In this document: positions 41,616 through 55,059 of the stretch, in pieces
How the letters are laid out: each line of letters begins with the position of its first letter
Position numbering within the stretch: the stretch's first letter is position 1
Origin: Dysidea avara
Taxonomy: Eukaryota > Porifera > Demospongiae > Dictyoceratida > Dysideidae
NCBI RefSeq assembly: GCF_963678975.1
Contig: NC_089285.1
Span: forward strand, 8,914,694 to 8,978,693
Direction of reading: 5' to 3'
Length of the DNA stretch: 64,000 nt
Position numbers and translations under genes: made by a program
The notes under the pieces: generated by a model
The model's input: only the letters and a program-made list of their open reading frames with translations
What the model was told of the DNA's origin: nothing
Database searches by the model: none

Positions 41616-42824
41616 AAACATTTTTAATCTTTGCACTCTTTTGCTTTGAAATGCCTTTCCTTTGAACTCTTTTCTTGCCCACAGAACTCATGGGCAGTCC
41701 ACTTTGTGTGAGTTGAGTTATATTGACTTGATGGTATTACTTATTGTGCCAAGCAATAACTTTATCTAGATCATTATTCTTCTGAGCCACAGCTACTACA
41801 TGGGCACATATCTTGCTGGAATGATAGTAAATGCAGTCTGCTTCACATTCATAATGCCCCTTGTGACTTTGCACAAAGTATGGTTTGCTGCTATTACTGC
41901 TGGTGGATCTAGTTACTAGCCAAGCACTAGCCAGTGCTAACGCGAAATTGCTGTCCTGCTGCAGGAGGGCTGCTGCACATTATTATTGTGTCAGTTATAT
42001 ATCTCGGAATTCCTAGAACAGCCAAAGGGTTATCTTGTAAAGGGGTAGATATAGTATATCGCTACAATGATCACCAGCCTGTATTCTGTTCACGTCAGCA
42101 TCTGATAAGGTTGCAGACTGAAATTATTTTAGTGCCCTCTTCCTATAATCTTCAGACATAGAAACCATTTCGCCGAAGTGAAACCAAACTTCTAGTAGTC
42201 TTCGTGTACCTTATAGTCTCCGATTCCAGCAACTGCTCTGTCAATTTCTGCAAATTGACTCTCCACCAATTCTCTCAGTTAACAAATTAAGGCTGTAACT
42301 TCCTGCTTCTTGCAATCTGTTTGCAATTTCAATAAACTGTTCATTGATTCAACGGCATTGGTATAATACAGAGATGGTGGATTTCCTAAGCCAGCAGACC
42401 TACAGATACTACTCAGCATAGTGTCCTTCACAGTACTCGAGTGGTGTTCTAAAAACCAGTCATAGAACACAGCATCCTGGTTGGTAACATTCAATTCCCT
42501 TTCGTTCCATACATCTTCTAAGCTGTGCAATTGTGCTGTGAAAATCTGCTATTCTTCAGCATCCACCAATCCATGCTCAAGCCTTGAAGCATTACCCATT
42601 ATGTCTGAAACGAACTCTTGTGAAACATTCCTTGGAAGATGAAGATCTCTTTCCAGCTTGTTTAGCATGTTGTCTTTAAAATGTAGCCAACACTCCAAAT
42701 AGACAGCCCCAGGAAACTGTAATTGACAAGCTTGAACTAATGCTTGTTCCCCATCAGTGCCAAACACATAAAATGCTTGTTCCCCATCAGTGCCAAACAC
42801 ATGAAGATTACGCAGCGTTAGCAT
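41240..42824 (-). pseudogene. Mutator-like (MULE) transposase relic with SWIM zinc finger
   Basis: Minus strand in order: HVFGTDGEQAFYVFGTDGEQ (a short in-frame duplication), ALVQACQLQFPGAVYLECWL, HFKDNMLNKL (the H..HFKDN block of MULE transposases), FYDWFLEHHSS, NPPSLYYTNAVESMNSLLK, VESQFAEIDRAVAGIGDYKV, then in another frame a SWIM finger (CEADCIYYHS, KICAHVVAVA) near 41870-41790. A basic tail and GFVPSQ / GFVPNQ repeats follow near 41471-41300. MULE transposase plus SWIM is the standard domain order. Several frameshifts and stops; the first catalytic part is missing. Confidence in the family is good; it is inactive. Confidence 0.72.
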
Positions 42825-42829
42825 TGCTC

Positions 42830-43990
42830 AGTGGGAAATTCCTACTTTAGCATTGAACACAAAGTAATTGTTATACCATTCCAAAGTAGGGATTTAACAC
42901 TGAGCTATGCTGTAATAGCTACCATTGTTCATCTCTTGTTTCACTACTTCTTATCGCTAGGATCCCTACTTCATTTTTAAATTTATAATTTTTAATATAC
43001 TAGGTTTAGTATTTTTTGTTAAAGCATACAGCTAGTTATAAACATGTGATTGTTTTATTAGGGTGACTGCTGTATTAGAGTATCTCGAATCGGCCTGCAA
43101 AGATGTGTACTTGCCCAAAAATGAGTGTGGTTTCGATTGATTAGACTAGAGTATCTCGAATCAGCCTACCAACTTGAAGGTGTGGTCACAAATACAGCTA
43201 GCGTAAAAGGGGCGTGGTCATTGTGGTCTCGATCAATAGATCAATAATATATAGTGGAATAAAGAAGATATTTCTGGCGAGAGACTGTTTTTATTGTAAT
43301 TTCCTTGCCACGCCCATTTTTAGACATTTGCCATATGTGGTCACATGAGTCCAAGGACACACCACACTTTATTTTTGTATTGTTCTTGCCGTTTTCATCA
43401 ATAATGATGGTTTCTCTCTCGGCATGACCTTGTGATTTATCGTGGAGTACCGGTATCTCCGTACAGTAGCATAGTCTAAGCGCCTTAAATAATTTGTGGC
43501 GTCTATTATGCTATTTAAAGAAAGTGTTGATATGGAAAATTAACGCCTCGATATGGTTTCATTGGATGAAGAAGAAGACAAGTAGCCCGATTGAAGATAA
43601 AAGAAAAGACAAGGCACACAGTGTGCACACTTGTCGGAACCCCAAAAGGCATATCCCACCAGTGAGTTTGTTGTTGTGGCGTAAAATGGTGACCATGCGC
43701 TGCTTCGTTTGGGCTCTAGGCTTGCAACTGTGGTCAGGCAATGAGTGAGACAAAATTTCAAGTTTTGACGATTTTAAAAAAATCCTATATATATCTGGCC
43801 GCCAGTAAGCGTTTTCTTGTTTTTAACGCTACATTTGATGTTAGATGGACTAATATTATTCCGTTAAGGTGATTTTCGTCGTGTAAGAAGTTTCTAAGTT
43901 GGTTTTTAAAGGTATTATTTTTGGTGGCGCCTTCACTTTTGATGCAAACCCTACTTAAACAGTACTACCATACTGTTTGATGATGCGGCA
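42830..43990 (-). repeat. Dispersed repeat R2, long copy B
   Basis: Reverse complement of copy A (24616-25735), in the same component order: half-palindrome (42830-43020), GAGTATCTCGAATC motifs (43080 and 43152), the AAGCAGCGCA-type block (43690) and the AAGGTGATTTT region. Short frames across it mirror those in copy A. Confidence 0.7.
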
Positions 43991-44019
43991 CACACATTAA
44001 ATTTCTTTTTGGATTTGTA

Positions 44020-44400
44020 TACCCCAAAGCTTTGGGGTATACAAATACAAAAAGAAATGGTATCTAATCCAAAACAGCCAACTGTAAAAAAAAGAGTGCA
44101 GCCCCAGAAAGGCTATGGTGAAAAAAGATGTGAAATCCAAGGTGGTGGCCAAGAAATGACTGTGATGGTAGGTTAATGGCAAAAATTTTAATAACGACAA
44201 TTCAGGTGAATTTGTGTTGCCTCCTCTAAATTTCACAAGGATTCGGCACCAAATTCAGCCTGAATTGTTATTATTAAAATTTTTGCCATTAACCTACCAT
44301 CATAGCCATTTCTTGGCTGCCACCTTTGATTTCAATGTTTTTTCACCATAGCCTTTCTGGCCATGGGGGCTGCACTCTTTTTTACAGCTTTGGAGTAGAT
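44020..44400. mobile_element. Foldback element FB, diverged copy 3
   Basis: Begins with a small palindrome (ATACCCCAAAGCTTTGGGGTAT) and then the FB arms (TATCTAATCCAAAACAGCCA ... TTTTACAGCTTTGGAG), with GGTGGTGGCCAAGAAATGAC inside. The centre has a ~30-bp unique insert. No array is attached on this side. Confidence 0.75.
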
Positions 44401-44465
44401 TGTTATATCTACAGAGCATTTTACTATTTCAGTGGACTATATATATATACTAGGATGTGGTTTTG

Positions 44466-44760
44466 AGAATACTGATAAGCTTCGTTTTGGCTCTAGGCTT
44501 GCAACAGTGGTCAGTGAGTGAGTGAGTGAGTGAGTTAGGCAGTGAGTGAGATGAAATTTCAAGTTTTGGAGAATTGTATATCCGGTCACCGGTAAGTGTT
44601 TTCTTGTTTTTAATGCTGCCTTATTCCGTAAAGGTGATTTTTGTGACGTAAGATATCTCTAGGATGATTTTTAAAGGCGTAATTTTGGGCAGCGCGCATT
44701 ACTTTCAGGGGATTCCTACTTAAACATACGACTGTACTGTTTGATGAAGATATCAAAAAT
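44466..44760. repeat. R2 fragment with GTGA microsatellite
   Basis: Repeats the 43695-43980 part of R2 copy B (TTGGCTCTAGGCTTGCAAC ... AAGTGTTTTCTTGTTTTTAA). 44512-44550 is a (GTGA)n tract. Confidence 0.65.
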
Positions 44761-44789
44761 CTGTCTTACAATAGGTTGGAGCTATAGCT

Positions 44790-46480
44790 GGAATAATAAT
44801 CATAGAAAGTCCTTGCAGTAGTACAGAAGAATCGGATTACAAACCACTGAGTTATGATTCAAAAGGCAACTACGTTTAGAAAATGTGAGATCAAGATACT
44901 CTAATAGAACAGTCACCCTAATAGAGCATTCAGTTACATTTATTACTTACTCCATTATAGAATTATATTACATTGCAAGCTATTCTGTAGGGAATTCAGC
45001 TACAAACAGCTAATCTGATAGACAATTCAGCTACAGGCAAGTTACCCTGTAGAGAGTTCACCTACAAGCAAGTCACCCTGTAGAGAAATCAGCTAGAAGA
45101 AGTCACCTTGTAGAGAGTTCAGCTACAAAGAAACCATCATGTAGTGCAAATAAATCACCCTGTAGGGAGTTCAGCTGCAAACAGATCACCCTGTAGAGAG
45201 ATCAGCTAGAAGAAGTCACCTTGTAGAAAGAGTTCAGCTACAAAGAAACTAACATGTAGAGGGTTCAGCTGCAAACAAATCACCCTGTACAGAGTTCAGC
45301 TATGAACAGATTACCCTATAGAGAGTTCAGCTAGAAACAAGTCATCCTGTAGAGAGTTCAGTTACAAACTAGTCACCCTGTAGAGAGAGAAGCTAGAAGA
45401 AGTTACCTTGTAGAGAGTTCAGCTGCAAAGAAACCATCATGTAGAAAGTTCAACTACAAACAGGTCACCGTGTAGAGAGAGCAGCTAGAATAGAAGAACT
45501 TACCTTGTAGAGTTAAGCTACAAAAAACCATCATGTAGAGAGTCAGCTGCAAACCAATCACCCTGTAGAGAGTTCGGTTACAAACAGATCATCCTGTAGA
45601 GAGGTCAGCTACAAACAATTCACCCTGTAGAGAGATCAGCTACCTTGTAGAGAGTTCAGCTACAAAGAAACCATCATGTAGAGAGTTCAGCTGTAAACAA
45701 ATCACCCTGTAGAGAGTTTCAGCTATGAAAAGATCACCCTGTAGAGAGTTCAGCTACAAACAATTCACCCTGTAGAGAGATCAGCTAGAAGAAGTCACCT
45801 TGTAGAGAGTTCAGCTACAAAGAAACCACCAAGTAGAGAGTTCAGCTGCAAACAAATCACCCTGTAGAAAATTCAGCTACAAACAAATCGCCCTGTAGAA
45901 TGATCAACTAGAAGAAGTTACCTTGTAGAGAGCTCAGCTGCAAACAAATCACCCAGTAGAAAATTCAGCTACAAACAAATCGCCCTGTAGAATGATCAGC
46001 TAGAAGAAGTTACCTTGTAGAGAGTTCAGCTACAAAGAAACCATCATGTAGGGAGTTCAGCTGCAAACAACTCACCCTGTAGAGAGATCAGCTAGAAGAG
46101 GTCACCTTGTAGAGAGTTCAGCTTCAAAGAAACCACCATGTAGAGAGTTCAGCTGCAAACAAATCTCCTGTAGAGAGTTCAGCTAGAAACAAATCACCCT
46201 GTAGAACGATCAGCTAGAAACAAGTCACCCTGTAGAGAGTTCAGCTAGAAGTCACATTGTAGAAAGTTCAGCTACAAAGAAACTACCAGGTAGAGAGTTC
46301 AGCTGCAAAAAAATCACTCTGTAGAGAATTCAGCTACAAACAAATCGCCGTGTAGAAAGATCAGCTAGAAGAAGTCACCTTGTAGAGAGTTCAGCTACAA
46401 ACAAATCACCCTGTAGAGAGTTCAGCTAGAAACATGTCACCCAGTAGAGAGATTGGTTGCAAACAAGTTATCCGTAGGGA
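44790..46480 (-). repeat. 31-bp tandem repeat array 3 with conserved tail
   Basis: 44800-44960 is the complement of the array-1 tail (20300-20470), including GAGATCAAGATACTCTAATA. 44985-46480 holds about 48 reverse-orientation 31-bp units, rich in the GAAGAAGTCACCTTGTAGAG variant. After 46480 comes the GGGAATAATTGATATG linker start, then a (TA)n tract. Confidence 0.93.
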
Positions 46481-46800
46481 ATAATTGATATGTAATAAAT
46501 GTATGTATTATATATATATATGTATGTACGACTTTCACATCTCAGATCAAAGGAAAGCCAGTGCATATATATCTCATATCCCACTAACTCAAAATGTTTA
46601 CGAGATATACGCACTGCCACCAGTGTGTATATCTCGTTAACTTGAGACATAGCACACCTAATACAAGTGCACACTATATCCAGAAATCATCGGATTTCTT
46701 TGATGTTATACTGTTATCCTCTTCTCTTAAATAGGAAATCAAGCAAGCTGTGATTGTGGGATTGAATTCTGCCAAACAACATGTGATTGTGGGATTCAAT
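46481..46800. other. AT-rich linker with TA microsatellite
   Basis: TATATATATATATGTATGT near 46510, then unassigned sequence. The expected FB head does not follow directly; a half-copy lies 1.2 kb further on. Confidence 0.5.
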
Positions 46801-46805
46801 TTTAA

Positions 46806-46930
46806 TACATCAACAGTAGTTTGTTTTACTTTTTTTTGTAAATGTAGCAATTAAAGTAACATAATTAACACTAGTCTCTTAAAATTGCTATATTAGCAAA
46901 AATAAAATCAAACTACTGTTTGATGTATCA
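46806..46930. mobile_element. Small inverted-repeat element
   Basis: TACATCAACAGTAGTTTG (46806) and its complement CAAACTACTGTTTGATGTA (46911-46929) enclose ~85 bp. Non-coding. Confidence 0.55.
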
Positions 46931-47655
46931 CACTCATGCTTACCTGTGTATACGCACTCGTGCCCATGGTATAACTATTACATATGTTATAGTTATATCC
47001 CATTACGAGTGTAATAACATTGATATCATCCAAGTATACGGGATGTAACTATTTTATATTGGAGTGCGCAGAAGTTTACTGATAGTAAATTAAGTTTCGG
47101 TTTGAGTTCCTGTCACTGTGCTCAATATTTCGTCCGAATTGTGTGGAGATTCTACTTCGTAGCTACAAGAGAGACCTTGCATACTGCCTACAAACTGTAG
47201 TGAAGGGTGGTGTTACGAAGCAGCGGTTCCAGGTACGATTCGCCTTCGTCAGAAGTTGGTATGGTGGTGTACAAGAGGAAAAGAAGACCAACAAGTGGCT
47301 ACCATAGTCCAAGATAGAATGATGAAGCTAGAGGAAGTTAGTTCTTCAGCATAGTGACCATTGGGAGAGATTGCTGGAGCGAAAATCGTCACTGACTGTT
47401 CTTGACATTTGTTAGACTATTGTATTGGTAACTTGTAGTGTTACTGTGTAAAGGATTAACAGTTTTCTTGTAAGAGTTAGCTGGTTTAAGTGCTGTATTG
47501 GTGTGTTTTGTATCAATATTTCCTTATTTGGCTCTTTGTTTCATTGATAAACAATATCATTCACGGTTATTATGATGTCACGAACGAGACTGAATGGCTC
47601 TGCACCAGGGTGATAAGTTAGTTATCACTGGGTAATAAGTAATATATCATACAGT
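46931..47655. other. Unassigned, somewhat GC-richer stretch
   Basis: No open frame or repeat identified. 47060-47340 has a purine-rich, untranslated look; I cannot name it. Confidence 0.35.
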
Positions 47656-47890
47656 AGCAACTAAAGCCGGCCATAGGCTGGCTTTGGGGTATACAAATGC
47701 AAAAAGAAGTGAAATCTAATCCCCAAACAAGCGGCACAAAATTCACCTGAATTGTCGTTATTAAAATTTTTACCATTACCCTACCATCACAGCCAGTTCT
47801 TGGCTGTCACCTTGGATTTCACATCTTTTTTCACCATAGTCTTTCTGAGGGCCACACTCTTTTTTTTTCAGCTTGGCTGTTTTAGATAAA
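47656..47890. mobile_element. Foldback element FB, half copy
   Basis: AAAGCCGGCCATAGGCTGGC hairpin, then only the right FB arm (GACAATTCAGGTGAATTT complement to TTCAGCTTGGCTGTTTTAGA). The left arm is missing. Confidence 0.75.
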
Positions 47891-50800
47891 GTTGTGACAT
47901 CGCAAACTCAGAATACAAGTTTTGGAAACTTATGACGTCCAGCACTATAATCTTCAAGACAATGTTTCAGTGATCATCTGGGTCTAATTTTATACACAGC
48001 GGCTGAATACAGCTACCATATGTGACCAAATTTTGGAAAACTGTCGATTTACGCACAACAGTAATTTTGTAATAAAACGCATTTAAAAACTATGGATAAA
48101 AAGTGCAAGCTCCAGAAAAAATTGTGCAAGTTTTATCGCCTTGCTGGTGGGCGAATTAAGCCTCCAATGATAAATCCTGGGCATCATCGTGTTTGCCTGT
48201 CCATAAGGAGTACAAAAATCTTTGTTTTATCTCCATACACAAAAAGATTCCAAAGTTACAGATGTTTGTTTACATTGCGGTGACGAAAGAATTTACTGAC
48301 GATCATTTTTCAGTGAATTTGCCTTCTTTCTCGAACAAAGAAGAAAGCCTGGGGAAAAAACTATACCTTGGTGGATGCACAAATTCATGGCGAACAAAAT
48401 GAGCCAAGATTCAATTCCGTACGTCGTTGTATCAGTAAGTTATGATGGTTTATGTAAGCACCTGTAGATTCTTTTCCCGATAGCTTCAGCACATATTAAA
48501 TTATTTGCTCGTCCGGCTGTCTAGTGTTGTATTTCCAACACTGCTTAACTTAGGAAGCTGAAACTTAGCTAGTCCATTCCTCTGTCCCTGTAGAAAACAA
48601 AGAACTAATAAAATGCATTTTGAAAATTGTGTGGATATCGATGGTTTTCTAAATTTAGGTCACATATAGTATTGCATCTACCCTCAGAACAGCGGCTCCA
48701 ATCCAGCATACATGCTTACATTAATTAACAGTGTAAAGTCAGTGACCTTCTCTTCTGTCTTCTAGAATAAAAGGATACTGCAGTTTTGCACCAAAATCAT
48801 CCCACCCTTTCATACCCAGCATACTCTCTGAGATCATCAAGTGTCCTAGCTAATAAAGTGCATATTACCAAATACTTTAATAGAAATGTGATTTAATTAT
48901 ATGCTGATGTATATAAGCATGTGTATAATTGCGTGTTTATATAACTACTGCACATGTAACTAGGCAAGTAGCTATTCTCACCTGTTGGTAACCTGATCTA
49001 TCACACTGGCTTTACTGTATCTAATCAAAGTCACTTAAAGGCTGGCGAGTTCCAATACATTTACTCTTGAGTCTAGTACAAAAGGCTCGCCTACTAGACA
49101 AAACATTTTAAAGAAATCAGTGTGTATGTGGAGACAGTTGTGCTTCTATTAGGACTACCAACGTCAACTGCTTCGTTCTCACCTCGTAGCTGATTATGAT
49201 GATTCCCCTCTCTACCAGAGCATTTCACTCAATGCTTGTGCAACATCTAAAATAGCGTTTTTGCTCAATAATTTTTGTACTGGTATTGCTTTCGAAGTAT
49301 AAAGCGCATAGTTATCAATACAGTCCAGAAGATTGGACTAAATCTATGTTGGAATATTGCCAAAGTAAAATTTCCTCCTGGAAGACAGCACTATATGACG
49401 CTGCATTTGTGGTCACCAGAGACCACATGTGTCCTGGTGTGTTACTCTGCTGGGACATCATTATTTTATGTTTAAAAATTGCATTATTAAAACAAACTAT
49501 CACAGTGTATCTAGACAAAATCATTAGAGTTCTTTACTTCCTAGTTCTTTCCCCATGCATTATGTGATTGTGGTCCTAGTGTTCACCATCACAGTGATTC
49601 ACACACAGAGTGATTTTGAGGGTGACAACTAGCCCACCACAGCCAATAGACTAACACAGTCACATGTGTCACTAACATAGTCCTGGGTATCAACTCTTGT
49701 AAAGGTCATTGAATTGTGTGACCTTGATGGTGTCTGGCTAACTACGCTATTTATTAGTTTCTAGTTAATAATGCTTGTCATTTCCTGCATCCTTGTAACA
49801 TGAATATTTAACAGAAGTACATGTATTGTAGCTTTGTAGATAACTAGATGAGAGGAAGTTTGATTGACTTTATCCATTAACACTACACCTGCTAGTGTAC
49901 TGTATGTTACATCTGATTCATTTTAACAAAGGCAAAGGCTGGTCTTGTTTGCCCATATTTGTTTGTGAGGGCATTAATAGCCCAGTCATTTAGCAGTACT
50001 TCTTTTGTTGCTTGCATTGGTTTACTTCATCTGCCCATTTGAAATAGGTCTGGGATAGATTTTGAACAATTGCACGTTGAGAATTTATAGTAGCAGTGGA
50101 TAAAGTACGATATTCACAATGAGATTCACTTGGTGTAATTGCTGCAGTTACATTAATCTCATGCTTGAATTGAAGCTCACAAAATTTTGCTGACATCTTA
50201 TCAGCAATTTTATGGATCAAATCAAAGTATATAACTTGCAGCATATTTGACACCATCAAATTATAAAAATATATAGGAGTGAAAATACATAGCATCATCT
50301 ATATAAATAAGTGCATGATCTAAAGCTATGTGTTATCGTTATATCCTGTTACAAGAGCATACCAAATTATTACACATTCCCGGCACATTAACAGCATATG
50401 TGAAATTATCCTCAGAGAGGCAAACCTGCCTACAATTTCAAGTGGTAAATACCTTTTTACACCCTTCTGATTAAACAACTCTTATGCCAACTCTTTCAAG
50501 TCATTGTCTAGTCATACCACTTTTAGACACAGCCATGTTAAAATCAATCCATTACCTTTGAGATATTGCATGTACTCCACATGTCCACTTGATGTAACAT
50601 GTCCACTTTCTGTTCTATCGTAACTTCCATCTTGTACACTGCATGTTGTAGTGTTAAGCTACCAGGATTTCTCATCACAATTGTTTTCATTACATCACGA
50701 TAGTATCCATCAAGCTTTTGAACATTGCAGTGATCTTGTTTACCAATTATGTTGTGCCTTTTTCTTTTTGTGGACAATCATATGCCTACACTTGGAGACA

Positions 50801-51399
50801 GCTGCTTTTGGATGATGAGGATGACAACAACAGTCAACTGTGAAGACACCTGTGAGGTGTATTGGTAGCTAACCATCAACATCTCGATGATATAGTGGTA
50901 TGGACAATCATGATATGGAGACATTTACTAAGAAGATTGTTCCAGAATGTTGACCTATATGAAGTAGTAGCTGCTAAACTTTATTGACTTACAATAACCG
51001 ACTCAGCAAGCCACTAGAAAACATAGACAAACAGTGAATCGCATAAAACTGCACTGTGTTAACTGTTAGAATAAACATTTTAAAAATTACTGAACAATAG
51101 CTGACATAAACCAATACCATCAGAATGGTAGAAGGTTGAGAACAGACAAACATCATAAGTTCACTGCCACATCAAAATTTAGTTATATGAGCTGAACTTG
51201 AAGTTTCAGTGAATAAAATTGTGTTCTAAATCCAAATCCTTTTAGTATTTCTGCTATAGAAATCTCATCCTCTTTAGTACGTATAGATATAGTCAACAGC
51301 AGATGTGGATACACATTATCTCTTATGCTTGTCTTTATCCTCTAATGCTCTCTTCATTGCTATACAAAAGAATTGACGAGTAATTCAGTGTAGCCATAA
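47891..51399. other. Largely unassigned 3.5 kb
   Basis: Short frames at 48092-48402 and 49275-49567 (plus) and 49990-50298 and 50544-50777 (minus) show no motif that I recognise. No repeats in common with the rest of the window were noticed. If a host gene lies in the window, this is one of the few stretches not visibly made of elements. Confidence 0.4.
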
Positions 51400-52290
51400 A
51401 TGATGGCTAGATAACAAATGGCTGTGTGATACCATCACTGCCAGGGACAGATTTTATTGAGCAGCATCAAAAAATGGATTTAACTTACAACAACAACTGT
51501 TGTTAGTTAATACCAGTTGGCCATCACCAGATAGCTGCTAAAGACATTCCGTTATCAATAATAATGTTACTGAAATGTGAGTTGTTGTTAGCTACTAAAA
51601 TTTATGATGCTAAACTTCAACGAAAGCCGTGATGTTTTTTTCTCACTACTATAGCAAATTTATGTGAAAATGATAGTAGATTAGTCTTACTCATCGACAA
51701 CATCATCATCAACAAAAACAATAAACAGTGTCATATAAACAGTGTATTCACCTCTGGTGGAAGTAGCCATATTGTTTCCTACAAAGTAAATCTAGAAGTC
51801 TTAGTGTCAGCTGACAGCAAGTACACTTACCATTCACATCAGTTTTAATGGTTGGAAAATGACGTATGTACACTGCAAGGACTCACACTATGTAGCATTT
51901 TGTAAAATTGCTGACAAAGTGTAGAAGTGGCAACAAATACCATGTACTGGCATAGACTAGAAATGAAAACCTTTCTGTATAATTGTATTAATTATACTTC
52001 TGAAAGTAATCTTCTAAGTTCTAAATAATAACTTGTGTATATTTTTTGGTGAAAGTCTTACCAATAACATGCAGGTGTAAGAGTGATAGGCTGAAAATTC
52101 AGAAGCATCTCTAGCTATATAGATCAGCTTAGCTAATCCCCAGGAAACCAAGGATGAACTTTTTTCCAAAAGCTTGTGTAGTTTTAAATGATGGCTAGAT
52201 GACAAATCGTTGTATGTGATACCATTACTGCTAGAGACAGATTTTATTGAGCAGCATCGAAAGGTGCATGGATTTGGCTGATAACAACGT
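51400..52290. repeat. Pair of ~95-bp direct repeats
   Basis: 51395-51490 and 52190-52285 share AATGATGGCTAGAT, GATACCAT-ACTGC and GACAGATTTTATTGAGCAGC. The sequence between them is unassigned. Confidence 0.65.
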
Positions 52291-52349
52291 ATCACAATCA
52301 AGAAGGTGATCCAACATGGTAACTGAAAATCATCACTGGAATAAGTCTG

Positions 52350-52530
52350 TGTTGAAAGTCCCTACTTTGGCATTGAACAAAATTATAGCTAATGTGCCAA
52401 AGTAGGGATTTGCCCATTGAACTATGCTGTAATACCATCATCAACTCTGTTTCACATATTGCATAGATCCCTACTTCATTTTTAAATTAACAATTTTTAA
52501 AAAAAATACTAGTTTGTTTAGTATTTTGTT
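52350..52530. repeat. Diverged copy of the R2 terminal palindrome
   Basis: GTCCCTACTTTGGCATTGAA, then CCAAAGTAGGGATTT, TGCTGTAATA and CCCTACTTCATTTTTAAAT, in the same order as 25540-25720 and 42835-42990. Confidence 0.7.
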
Positions 52531-53771
52531 GTAGCACAGCCAGCTTGTTAAAGTACGTACTGTGCCAAAAGTGTAATCATATAGACCCGTAGTAGCATGC
52601 ATAGCTTACCTTTGATCGTAGTAGTGGTGGTGCTGAGATCTATGACCTGTCTCAGTACGATGGTCCGCATTCTATTCACACCGACCAGAAGTTGTTCGAA
52701 TGAACAGGCTGTATGGAACTTAGTCTCGACTAACAGGATGAAGTAATACAATTTCCACTCGAGTACTATCCAATCACATGAATCACTTGCTGATCTCGGC
52801 GTCCAGCACTGAGTGGCTGAGTCAGTGTGTTAAGAGGAACAAGCCATCAAGTATCAGTCCATCTCAAGTCCCTTCATCAATTGCAGTCCAGGAATTGGCA
52901 AAAGTCAAAGTGACAACTCAGCAGCCTTAATGTGTTTCATGTGCAATACTTGAAATTATAAGTGCTGACACAACAAACACATTCCCATGTCATTATAATT
53001 CTTTATATACCCTTAACATACAACAGTTACTTTAGCCCACTGGTCTTCACATATACAACAGCAAGAAGAGTAATAATAAACAACTAAAACACACTAATGA
53101 CGACATGCACAGATGGTACATGATATGATTAATTCCTAATGTTATCAAACACTTAAAAGTTACTCAGTTACTGATAAGTTTTCATTGATGTGGCAGCATT
53201 CACATAATTCACACTATGTGTCACACTATGTGTTACACCACCTCTCTTAATACCAAATATCTTCTCTTCTAAAAGAAAGTAAAAATCTTTTGTCTTCCGG
53301 TGATACTCAATATCAAACACATAGTGCACAGCAAATAAGGCAAATATTGCTGACTGTAAGTGGCAGCAGGTCAGGGCTGACTGTTTTTCAACTATTGCAC
53401 ATTATCAATTAACAATCACTCGGATAATCATAATGGTTAACATCATCTTTACAAGAGTCTTCCACTTTTTCTCCTCTCTGTTGTACGCTATAATCACATA
53501 GCATTAAAGCAAAAATTAAAGCATACCATAATCTCCTTCATTAGAAATGATATATCTTCTCTTCTTACTGCTTCAATGTTCTCTTGACTAGGAGTGGATT
53601 CTCCTTTCTCCTGCTTTTTGCGAGTCTTTGATTTATCTCAAAAACAGAATTATGCAAAAGTTGGGTTTTCGCTCAACGGTTCACATATGATGTTACAATA
53701 ACAGCATTTGTTTTCCATTAATATATGACACCATAGAACGCAATATGTCCAGGCTTTTGAGGAAGGGATAC
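52531..53771. other. No recognisable feature
   Basis: No gene, RNA or shared repeat could be supported. Confidence 0.35.
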
Positions 53772-54113
53772 TCAGCACACACTTCCAGCGCAGATGCTTG
53801 TTCTTGAAGCAGCCATGTCCTCCTCCTTGAAAATGCCATACTCAGTAGAAGCTTCATACAAATCAAAAGCTTGCCCTTTTAATTCCAAACGTGTGAAAAT
53901 ACTTTTTAGCAAATCAATAGGAGGCTTCAAGGACGACACATGTTTTTTGAGGAAACAGCTTCTCTCAGTTGGTGTAAATTGTTGGTAGGGAGGGACCCAC
54001 GGAATATGCTTTTGAACCTTTCGATTATTCTTTCTGGCAATTCTTATTTTCCCCACCATTATTCCTGAAATTATTTCCAGATAGTTTTTAGAGTTACTAT
54101 AGAAATAAAGCAA
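53772..54113 (-). CDS. Unrecognised open frame, 113 codons
   Basis: The C-terminal 90 residues look protein-like, with mixed basic and hydrophobic composition (RIARKNNRKVQKHIPWVPPY, FTRLELKGQAFDLYEASTEY). No stop upstream is diagnostic and I recognise no domain. It lies 390 bp downstream of the hAT relic on the same strand but has no known hAT motif. It may be an exon or chance. Confidence 0.25.
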   Translation of the reverse strand: MLYFYSNSKNYLEIISGIMVGKIRIARKNNRKVQKHIPWVPPYQQFTPTERSCFLKKHVSSLKPPIDLLKSIFTRLELKGQAFDLYEASTEYGIFKEEDMAASRTSICAGSVC

Positions 54114-54501
54114 GTTACATGTATTTTCTTTTACTCTGCATTTTCTTTTATTTCAGCTACCATAGGATTGAGTAGAGGTCGGAGGGCAAATTTACTAGAC
54201 TAAAAATACAGCAGTAGCTACATATACCTGCATACTTGGTTGTGTAATGGATGAATGAATTGGAAGCATGTCATGATGATCTTCATAATAATTATAATTC
54301 TGTTGATTTACATATGACTAGAATAGTTCTACAGATGTTTTAAGGTGGTTACCTATATGTTTAAAAGTAATTTGTAATCATACTTGTATTCATAGAATAA
54401 TGACACAAAAGCAAGGATATTCTGAAAGTAATGGTTTGATGAAGAAGGTTACAGTGTAGTAGAGAGAATAGTCTACAAAATATCACAACAGTTATAGTAT
54501 T

Positions 54502-55030
54502 TCAACATTGTGGAGCTTCTACGTAGTCTTGTAAAGCATTTTGCTGATAGTTTCCAAATGCAGTGTTTAAAATTGAAAATACCCGTTCTACAGCTGCAAA
54601 TGATGGTTGTACCACTAATATATACCTGTTAGTAGTGTCTGACCATATTGGTAAAGTAGATTCATGGCGTTTCCACCACTTTAGACAGTCAATATCTGAA
54701 TTGTCATCAGTGCTTTCTACTTTAGCTAGATAGCTTGGTAATTCTTTTTTCAGCACTGTTATTTTTTCTTGAGTGATAAAGGGAAATAAAGAAAGAGCTG
54801 ATGCATCCAGATGCATAAACTTAACTTTATTTGGACAGCTGGGCTGCTTTAAAAGCTGCCAGTGGGGTTTTAAGACTAGAAAAAAGTTGCTGTTTAAATA
54901 ATTTACTGCTGGTTCTACACAATTTTTGGCATATGCAACCGGTTGCTGCTGAACTGCAGGAGTTGATGATATAGACTTGGTAACTACCTGTTCTCTGGTT
55001 TGGTAAGGTGAAACTGAAAAAAAAAGTCAC
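54502..55030 (-). pseudogene. hAT transposase relic (C-terminal dimerisation domain)
   Basis: The minus-strand frame ends with LKWWKRHESTLPIWSDTTNR, YILVVQPSFAAVERVFSIL and QQNALQDYVEA. The WW..h...P...... RY...qPS.AAvERVFS pattern is the hAT C-terminal (Dimer_Tnp_hAT) domain. The preceding frame (55020-54830) carries a degraded KAAQLSK..VKFMHLDA segment. The catalytic core is not visible upstream, so this is a 3' fragment. No flanking inverted repeats were found. Confidence 0.75.
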
Positions 55031-55059
55031 AACCAGCTGACAATAGCTGCTCACCTCAC